A stretch of 64,000 nt of DNA from Burkholderiales bacterium (GTDB taxonomy: Bacteria; Pseudomonadota; Gammaproteobacteria; Burkholderiales; SG8-41), in contig JAUXMZ010000062.1 in assembly GCA_030683105.1 (NCBI GenBank), forward strand, positions 1 to 64,000. Reading direction: 5' to 3'. Positions 56,644-64,000 of this stretch are shown piece after piece. The translations under genes and the position numbers were made by a program. Each line of letters opens with the position of its first letter. Position 1 is the first letter of the stretch. Below the pieces are notes generated by a model. It worked only from the letters and a program-made list of their open reading frames with translations. It searched no databases and had not been told where the DNA came from.

Positions 56644-59238
56644 ATGGCCGGTGCTCCCATCCAAAGCACCCCCGCGGATAACATGCCGCGCGCCCGGATC
56701 AACCTCTGGAAAGAAGCGCTGGCTGCCGGTCGCGATGAGTTGAGGCGCGCGTTTCTCGCCAAGACTTCCGCCGCTGAACTGCTGCGCCGCCATTCCGCGC
56801 TGGTTGACCGTCTGCTGAAACAGATATGGAAAGCGCACAACCTGCCCCCCAAAACCGCTTTGCTTGCGGTAGGAGGGTACGGGCGTGGCCAGCTTTTCCC
56901 CTATTCCGACATCGACCTGCTGCTGTTGCTTCCAGCCGCCGCGGATACGCAACTGCAGCACCAGCTCGAAGCGCTGATCGGCGTGCTGTGGGACATCGGC
57001 CTCGAAGTCGGACACAGCGTGCGTACCATCGATCAATGCGTCGAAATCGCCGGGCAGGATATCACCGTACAGACCACCCTGCTCGAAGCCAGGCTGCTCA
57101 CCGGAGACCGGAAACTATTCGACCGTTTCAGCAAACGCATGGGCGACGAGCTGGACGCGCCGGCTTTCCTGCAGGCCAAGCGCCTCGAGCAGCAGCAACG
57201 CCACACGCGTTTTCAGGATTCCAACCTCGAGCCCAACGTCAAGGAAAGCGCCGGAGGACTGCGCGATCTGCATAACATACTCTGGATTTCCCGCGCCTCG
57301 GACATAGGCAGGAGCTGGGGTGAACTGGCGCGGCGCGGCCTGCTTACACCGGATGAAGCCCTCAGCATCAAGCGCCACGAGATGGTGCTGCTCAATCTGC
57401 GCATACGCCTGCATTATCTGGCCGGCAGGCGCGAGGACCGGCTACTGTTCGACCATCAGACGGCGCTGGCCAGACAGATGAAACTGCAAGACCGTCCCCA
57501 CCGGCTGGCCAGCGAACAACTGATGCAGCGTTATTACCGCACCGCGAAGCAGGTGTCCCAGTTGAATATCATCCTGCTGCAGAACCTGGGCGCGCGCATC
57601 ATGCCCAGGCAAGACCGTGAATACCACGCCATCAACCAGCGCTTTGGAGCGCGCGGCGAACTGCTCGAAGCGCGCACCGAGCGGTTGTTCGAGCAAAAAC
57701 CTGAGGCCATCCTCGAGAGCTTCGTTTTGCTGCAGAAGCACCACGAACTCAAAGGCATGACCGCAGCAACGCTGCGCGCGCTGTGGCGCGCCCGGCACCG
57801 CATCAACCCGGCATTTCGTCGCAACCCGGTAAACCGCGATCTGTTCATGCAGTTGCTGCGCACGCCATCGCGCCTGGTACGCGAACTGCGGCGCATGAAC
57901 CAGTACAGCATCCTCGGCGCCTACCTGCCCGCCTTTGGCCGCGTTGTCGGCCAGATGCAGCACGACCTGTACCATGTCTACACCGTAGACCAGCACATCC
58001 TCAAGGTAATGCGAAATCTGCGCCGCTTTGCGGTGCCAGAACTGGCGCACGAGTTTCCCCTCTGCAGCCGGTTGATGAGCGACTTCGAGCGTCCCGAGGT
58101 GCTGTATCTCGCCGGTTTGTTCCACGATATCGCAAAAGGCCGCGGCGGCGACCATTCCCAGCTCGGCAAGTCCGACGCGCTGCGTTTCTGCAAGGCGCAT
58201 GGGTTGATGCAGGAAGACGCTGAACTGGTGGCGTGGCTGGTCGAACATCATCTGGTAATGTCCGCAACCGCGCAAAAAAAGGATCTGACCGATCCCGGTG
58301 TGATGCGCGCCTTTGCCGAAACCGCGGGAGATCAGCGCCATCTCGCCGCCCTTTACCTGTTGACTGTCGCCGATATCCGCGGCACCAGTCCCAAGGTATG
58401 GAACGCCTGGAAAGCCAAGCTGCTTGAGGATCTGTTCCAGGTCACGCAGCAACGGCTGGCAGGACACAGAGTCAGCCTTGAAAGCGGTTTGCAGGCTCGC
58501 CAGCAGGAGGCCATGGCCAGGTTGCGCCTTTATGCGCTGGCGGAACAGGCGCACGAAAAGTTCTGGGCCGAGCTCGATACTGCCTATTTTCTGCGCCACG
58601 AACCCCAGGAAATCGCGTGGCACACCCGTCTGCTGTACTACCGCGTGAATGCCACGACGCCGGTAGTCAAGGCCCGGCTGTCAGCGGTCGGAGAAGGGCT
58701 GCAGGTGATGGTTTATGTTCCAGATCAAAAAGAACTTTTTGCGCGCATCTGCAGCTTTTTCGAAGGCATCAGCTACGACATCTACGAGGCCCAGATTTAC
58801 ACCACGCATCACGGCTACGCGCTGGACAGTTTTCAGGTGCACGATCCCGCCAACAAGCGCCCGCAGTACCGCGATCTGATCAGCTACATCGAATATGAAC
58901 TGGGGGAGCGGCTGCGGCGGCAGTTACCCCTGCCGCCGCTGACCAAGCCGCGACTAAGCCGTCAGCTGCGCCACTTTCCGATTTCACCCGATGTCAACAT
59001 CCAGCCCGACGACAAGGGAACCTACCATGTGCTGTTCATCACCGCCGGCGACCGCCCCGGATTGCTGTCGCGCGTGGCACGGGTGCTGAACGCCTACAAC
59101 ATCGATCTGCACACCGCAAAAATCAACACCCTGGGATCGCGTGCTGAAGACGTTTTCCTGGTCACCGGTGCGACGCTCAGGGACCCCAAAACGGTGGTCA
59201 GGTTCGAACACGAACTGATCGAGCAGCTGAAAATCTGA
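56644..59238 (+). CDS. glnD: [Protein-PII] uridylyltransferase / uridylyl-removing enzyme
   Basis: The nitrogen-status sensor that uridylylates PII when glutamine is low. Its 864 residues hold a nucleotidyltransferase domain (LLAVGGYGRGQLFPYSDIDL), a GlnE-like helical linker, an HD hydrolase domain (YLAGLFHDIAKGRGGDHS) and two C-terminal ACT domains (about residues 680-760 and 795-864) that bind glutamine. It starts 4 bases after map. Confidence 0.97.
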   Translation: MAGAPIQSTPADNMPRARINLWKEALAAGRDELRRAFLAKTSAAELLRRHSALVDRLLKQIWKAHNLPPKTALLAVGGYGRGQLFPYSDIDLLLLLPAAADTQLQHQLEALIGVLWDIGLEVGHSVRTIDQCVEIAGQDITVQTTLLEARLLTGDRKLFDRFSKRMGDELDAPAFLQAKRLEQQQRHTRFQDSNLEPNVKESAGGLRDLHNILWISRASDIGRSWGELARRGLLTPDEALSIKRHEMVLLNLRIRLHYLAGRREDRLLFDHQTALARQMKLQDRPHRLASEQLMQRYYRTAKQVSQLNIILLQNLGARIMPRQDREYHAINQRFGARGELLEARTERLFEQKPEAILESFVLLQKHHELKGMTAATLRALWRARHRINPAFRRNPVNRDLFMQLLRTPSRLVRELRRMNQYSILGAYLPAFGRVVGQMQHDLYHVYTVDQHILKVMRNLRRFAVPELAHEFPLCSRLMSDFERPEVLYLAGLFHDIAKGRGGDHSQLGKSDALRFCKAHGLMQEDAELVAWLVEHHLVMSATAQKKDLTDPGVMRAFAETAGDQRHLAALYLLTVADIRGTSPKVWNAWKAKLLEDLFQVTQQRLAGHRVSLESGLQARQQEAMARLRLYALAEQAHEKFWAELDTAYFLRHEPQEIAWHTRLLYYRVNATTPVVKARLSAVGEGLQVMVYVPDQKELFARICSFFEGISYDIYEAQIYTTHHGYALDSFQVHDPANKRPQYRDLISYIEYELGERLRRQLPLPPLTKPRLSRQLRHFPISPDVNIQPDDKGTYHVLFITAGDRPGLLSRVARVLNAYNIDLHTAKINTLGSRAEDVFLVTGATLRDPKTVVRFEHELIEQLKI

Positions 59239-59301
59239 GTACCGGGCCACCGTCTTTAAGTTTAATATAAAACAACATATTACGATGTCACCACCCCCGC
59301 A

Positions 59302-59835
59302 TCACTCGTCGCCGCCAACCTCTCCCGGAAACAATACCTCGGTGTAACCAAAATTGCGCATGTCGCGGATGCGCATCGGGTAGAGGATGCCCAACAGGTG
59401 GTCGCACTCGTGCTGCACCACGCGCGAATGGAATCCGCCCACCGTGCGGTCGATCGCATTACCGTACTGATCGAAACCGCGATAGCGCAGGCGCTTGTAG
59501 CGCGGGACCAGTCCGCGCATGCCGGGAACGGACAGGCAGCCTTCCCAGCCCTCCTCGATTTCTTCGTCCAGCGCCATCAGGGCCGGGTTGATCAGGGTCG
59601 TATAAGGCACGGATTCCGCATCGGGATAACGCGGGTTTTGCCCGACGCCGAAAATCACGACCTGCAAGCCGATTCCGATTTGCGGCGCGGCCAGACCCGC
59701 ACCGTCCAACGCCTGCATGGTGTCGTGCATGTCGGCCAGCAGCGCATGCAGTTCCGGCGTGTCGAATTTTTCCACTGCAGCCGCCGTCCCGAGCAATAGC
59801 GGGTCGCCCATCCTGAGCACTGCCCTAACCGCCAT
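59302..59835 (-). CDS. def: Peptide deformylase
   Basis: It removes the N-formyl group from nascent proteins. The 177-residue protein has the three motifs [16 protein letters not shown] and QHECDHLLG (metal ligands Cys, His, His). Its start overlaps the end of the phosphorylase gene by 11 bases. It is followed by a 63-bp gap converging with glnD. Whether another def copy lies near fmt elsewhere is unknown. Confidence 0.96.
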   Translation of the reverse strand: MAVRAVLRMGDPLLLGTAAAVEKFDTPELHALLADMHDTMQALDGAGLAAPQIGIGLQVVIFGVGQNPRYPDAESVPYTTLINPALMALDEEIEEGWEGCLSVPGMRGLVPRYKRLRYRGFDQYGNAIDRTVGGFHSRVVQHECDHLLGILYPMRIRDMRNFGYTEVLFPGEVGGDE

Positions 59836-60571
59836 CGAGCGTCACCAGTTCTTCCAGAATATGCCGTACCTTTGCCATGGTCTTGTGCGACACGGCCTGA
59901 ATGTTCTCGAACTTGACGCCCTGGCCGCTGCTGCCGCGCCCTGCTGCGGGGTTGACCACCACAGCTATCGTGGCATAGCTCAACCCCATTTCGCGCGCGA
60001 GCGCTGCTTCCGGCATGCCGGTCATGCCCACCATGTGGGCCCCGTCGCGCTCCAGTCGGTTGATTTCGGCCGCCGTTTCCAGCCGCGGGCCCTGGGTTGC
60101 GGCGTACGTGCCGCCCGCCACAAGCGCTTCCCCGGCGCGCTCCGCCGCCCTGAACAGACGCTGGCGCAGCGGTTCGCTATAAGGATGCGTGAAGTCGATG
60201 TGCGTCACACTGTGATTGTTGGCGGTGAAAAACGTGGATTTCCGGTCATGGGTGTAGTCTATGATCTGGTCGGGAACGATCAGGGTACCCGGGGTGAGAT
60301 CGGAACGTATGCCGCCTACCGTGGCAACCGCCACCACATTACTGACTTGCTGCGAGTGCAGCGCCCAGATGTTGGCGCAATAATTCACTTCGTGCGGCGG
60401 AATCGTGAGCCCGTAGCCATGGCGCGCCAGAAAGATCACTTCGTGGCCCTGTATATTGCCGAAGGTGAGCGCGCCCGAGGGTTCGCCGTAAGGCGTGCGC
60501 ACCACCTGCCGGTGGGTCACCTCGAGATTCGAGAGTTGTGCAAGCCCGCTGCCGCCGATAATGGCTAGCAT
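59825..60571 (-). CDS. S-methyl-5'-thioinosine phosphorylase (MTAP family)
   Basis: A 248-residue purine nucleoside phosphorylase with [51 protein letters not shown] and [20 protein letters not shown]. The sequence resembles the Pseudomonas enzyme that is specific for methylthioinosine rather than methylthioadenosine. Its product hypoxanthine is the substrate of the phosphoribosyltransferase encoded just upstream. Methylthioadenosine phosphorylase is the alternative. Confidence 0.85.
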   Translation of the reverse strand: MLAIIGGSGLAQLSNLEVTHRQVVRTPYGEPSGALTFGNIQGHEVIFLARHGYGLTIPPHEVNYCANIWALHSQQVSNVVAVATVGGIRSDLTPGTLIVPDQIIDYTHDRKSTFFTANNHSVTHIDFTHPYSEPLRQRLFRAAERAGEALVAGGTYAATQGPRLETAAEINRLERDGAHMVGMTGMPEAALAREMGLSYATIAVVVNPAAGRGSSGQGVKFENIQAVSHKTMAKVRHILEELVTLDGG

Positions 60572-60610
60572 CGTGTAAATGCTCGAGGTGCGAGACCAAT
60601 CAAGATTGCG

Positions 60611-60642
60611 CGCCCTTCACCCTTCACTTTTCACCCTTCACC
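60611..60642. repeat. Heptamer array CCCTTCA overlapping the hpt stop codon
   Basis: CCCTTCA, CCCTTCA, CTTTTCA, CCCTTCA lie in tandem (60613-60640). On the minus strand (TGAAGGG units) one unit supplies the hpt stop codon and the neighbouring bases encode its last residues. It is similar in kind to the array at the era stop. Confidence 0.7.
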
Positions 60643-61188
60643 GTCTTTAAGCGCATAGATCCCGGGCAGATTGCGCCACAGACCCTTCACGTCCATGCCA
60701 AATCCAAATACATAGCGGTTGGGCACCCTGACACCGACAAAGTCGGCGCCGACCGGTTTCGTGCGCCCCGTCTCTTTTTCGGCAAACACGGCACTGTAAA
60801 CGTGGCGTGCTCCGGCAGCAAGCAGCGCATCGCGTATTGCCGCCAGCGTCTGGCCTTCGTCAAGGATATCGTCGAGCACCAGCACCGTGCGTCCTGATAC
60901 CGTAGTGCCGGGGGCGACTTTCCATGAAATGCTGCCGCCCCGGGTCGATTCGCCGTAGCGCGTGACATCTAGATAGTCGAATTCCAGCGGAAACCGGAGT
61001 TGCGGCAGCAAATGTCCGGCGAAGACCACGCCGCCGCGCATGACTCCCAGGACCAGCGGGAAGTCGCTTTGCAGCCGTACCGTGATTTCACCAGCCAGCC
61101 GCTCCACGGCCGCGGATACGACGACGGCGGAACAAATCTGCTCCGCCGTCTCGAGTATCCGCCATGCGTTGTCGGCTGGTTTATCCAC
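60631..61188 (-). CDS. hpt: Hypoxanthine-guanine phosphoribosyltransferase
   Basis: A purine salvage enzyme that makes IMP or GMP from hypoxanthine or guanine and PRPP. The 185-residue protein has the PRPP motif VLVLDDILDEGQTL, LVLGVMRGGVVFAGHLLPQL and FVGVRVPNRYVFGFGMDVKG. The start is GTG at 61188, directly after the DsrE-like gene stop. The C-terminal DGEG is encoded by a heptamer repeat. Confidence 0.94.
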   Translation of the reverse strand: MDKPADNAWRILETAEQICSAVVVSAAVERLAGEITVRLQSDFPLVLGVMRGGVVFAGHLLPQLRFPLEFDYLDVTRYGESTRGGSISWKVAPGTTVSGRTVLVLDDILDEGQTLAAIRDALLAAGARHVYSAVFAEKETGRTKPVGADFVGVRVPNRYVFGFGMDVKGLWRNLPGIYALKDGEG

Positions 61189-61557
61189 TCAATACGTAAA
61201 AGTAACTACGTTGTCTTCCATCGCCTGCTGGATCACGTAGGCGCCGCCCACAGTCTCCTCGATCTCGGGTATCAGGTCATTGCCCCACAACTCCAGTGTC
61301 GGCGTGCAGACTTTGAAATGCACGCCGGCTTCATGGGCGTCCTTGATGAAATCATAAACGCTTTTCGGCGATCCTGCTTTGACAAACAGCTTCTCGGCCA
61401 CCCCTTTTACCGCCAATTCACCAGAACGCGCGGTGAGTATGACCTCAACTTCATAATCCATTGCAGCCGCCACGGTGGCCTGGAAAAACGGTGCGCCGAG
61501 CTCGGAACCGTTCCTGGGATCGGTATTGACCATAACTATCATCAGTTTGTCTCTCAC
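61189..61557 (-). CDS. DsrE-like protein
   Basis: A 122-residue protein of the DsrE/DsrF-like fold, starting at GTG with GAGGAG 6 bases upstream. It has KLMIVMVNTDPRNGSELGAP, AMDYEVEVILTARSGELAV and VHFKVCTPTLELWGNDLIPE (a cysteine at the position of the DsrE active cysteine). Related proteins handle sulfur or persulfide groups; no partner for such a role is seen here. It is co-directional with hpt. Confidence 0.85.
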   Translation of the reverse strand: MRDKLMIVMVNTDPRNGSELGAPFFQATVAAAMDYEVEVILTARSGELAVKGVAEKLFVKAGSPKSVYDFIKDAHEAGVHFKVCTPTLELWGNDLIPEIEETVGGAYVIQQAMEDNVVTFTY

Positions 61558-61612
61558 GCCCTGCTCCTCTTCGGTAATGTATTAGCGAATTATAATACAC
61601 CGATGAAGTAAA

Positions 61613-62503
61613 TCACTTCGGAATCCGGCAACCCATGCTTTTCAGATATTTGCGAAAATCCGCGCCGACCTCGGCATGCTTGAGCGCGTAAGCGAGGTTG
61701 GCCTTGAGATAGCCGAGCTTGCTGCCGCAATCATACCTGACCCCCTGAAACTCGTAGGCCAGCACTTTTTCCTCCGACAGCAGCCGCGCGATGCCATCGG
61801 TGAGCTGGATCTCCCCCCCGGCACCCGGTTTCACACGCTGCAGATGATGGAACACGCGCGGCGTCAGGATATAGCGCCCGACCACGCCCAGCAGGGACGG
61901 CGCGTCGGCCGGATCGGGCTTTTCGACGATGCCCGAGACTTCGCGCGCAGACCCGGCGCGCGCGCCGAGCTTGACGATGCCATATTGCCGGGTGTCCCGC
62001 CGCGCCACTTTGGTGACACCCAGGATGGCGCTGCCCTGCTGCCGGTAGAGCTGCATCATCTGCGTCAGCACGCCCGGGCTGCCATCGATCAGGTCGTCCG
62101 CAAGCACGACTGCAAACGGATCATCGCCGACCACATGCTGCGCGCAGAGCACGGCATGCCCGAGGCCCAGAGTCTCAGTCTGCCGTACATAGGTGCATGA
62201 GACGTTACGCGGAAGGATGCTGCGTATCATCCTGAGCACCTGGGTGTTGCCCCGATGCTCCAGCCTGGCTTCGAGCTCGAACGCCGTGTCGAAATGATCT
62301 TCAATCGCGCGTTTTCCCCGTCCCGTGACAAAGATCAATTCGGTCATGCCGGCCGCCACCGCCTCTTCGACCGCGTACTGGATCAGCGGCTTGTCGACGA
62401 TGGGCAGCATTTCCTTGGGGCTGGCCTTGGTCGCAGGCAGGAAGCGCGTGCCCATGCCGGCGACCGGAAACACTGCTTTGGTTATTCTTTTCATCTTTGT
62501 CAC
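61613..62503 (-). CDS. galU: UTP--glucose-1-phosphate uridylyltransferase
   Basis: It makes UDP-glucose for cell-surface polysaccharides. The 296-residue protein has AVFPVAGMGTRFLPATKASP, KEMLPIVDKPLIQYAVEEAV, VVLADDLIDGSPGVLTQM and GGEIQLTDGIARLL. The start is GTG at 62503, with AAGGAG 5 bases upstream that overlaps the ligA stop; an internal ATG 9 bases on is the alternative. Confidence 0.96.
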   Translation of the reverse strand: MTKMKRITKAVFPVAGMGTRFLPATKASPKEMLPIVDKPLIQYAVEEAVAAGMTELIFVTGRGKRAIEDHFDTAFELEARLEHRGNTQVLRMIRSILPRNVSCTYVRQTETLGLGHAVLCAQHVVGDDPFAVVLADDLIDGSPGVLTQMMQLYRQQGSAILGVTKVARRDTRQYGIVKLGARAGSAREVSGIVEKPDPADAPSLLGVVGRYILTPRVFHHLQRVKPGAGGEIQLTDGIARLLSEEKVLAYEFQGVRYDCGSKLGYLKANLAYALKHAEVGADFRKYLKSMGCRIPK

Positions 62504-62505
62504 GC

Positions 62506-64000
<1,495 letters not shown>

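Overview
The window is a chromosomal segment of a Gram-negative bacterium, most likely a betaproteobacterium. The evidence is gene order and protein type: uvrC-pgsA-tRNA-Gly-tRNA-Cys, the nagZ-acpS-pdxJ-recO-era-rnc-DUF4845-lepB-lepA run, the mucD-mucB-rseA-rpoE stress operon, pyrG-kdsA-eno-ftsB, and the rpsB-tsf-pyrH-frr-uppS-cdsA-dxr-rseP-bamA-ompH-lpxD-fabZ-lpxA-lpxB-rnhB supercluster. No rRNA, prophage, CRISPR array or transposase gene is visible. The species cannot be named from the sequence alone.

Layout. 1-19.9 kb is a long, mostly minus-strand housekeeping block: tRNAs, phospholipid synthesis, DNA repair, peptidoglycan recycling, cofactor synthesis, RNA processing, protein export, and the envelope-stress sigma factor with its regulators. 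Plus-strand nadB and an osmoprotectant-type ABC transporter follow. 19.9-32.1 kb is an accessory region: polysaccharide deacetylase, omega-amino-acid aminotransferase, an AbrB-like/Fic-Doc toxin-antitoxin pair, an MFS exporter, a tandem YciI-domain protein, a flavin reductase, a cupin, a 1176-residue iron-sulfur flavoprotein that fuses GltD/NfnB-like and PyrK/NfnA-like parts, and a TauE/SafE-type permease. Its intergenic gaps are full of short-period repeats and MITE-like elements. 32.1-38.3 kb returns to core genes (folD, ftsB, eno, kdsA, pyrG, a TrmH-type methyltransferase).

38.3-40.6 kb carries a divergent pair that I read as selenoneine biosynthesis: an EgtB-like non-heme iron synthase (senA) and a glycosyltransferase-fold selenosugar synthase (senB). 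The selenophosphate synthase partner (senC/selD) is not in the window. 40.6-55.5 kb is the lipid A / outer membrane / isoprenoid / translation supercluster on the minus strand. 55.8-59.2 kb holds map and glnD on the plus strand. 59.3-64 kb returns to the minus strand: def, a 5'-methylthioinosine-type phosphorylase, a hypoxanthine phosphoribosyltransferase, a DsrE-like protein, galU and the 3' part of ligA, which runs off the window.

The non-coding layer is unusual. Three divergent copies of one MITE-like element (about 160-320 bp, imperfect terminal inverted repeats) sit flush against gene ends. Two of them carry smaller nested elements, one of which recurs on its own at 27.4 kb. At least eight other gaps hold 7-14 bp tandem phrases. 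Several of these begin exactly at a stop codon or end in a common GGCTAA tail.
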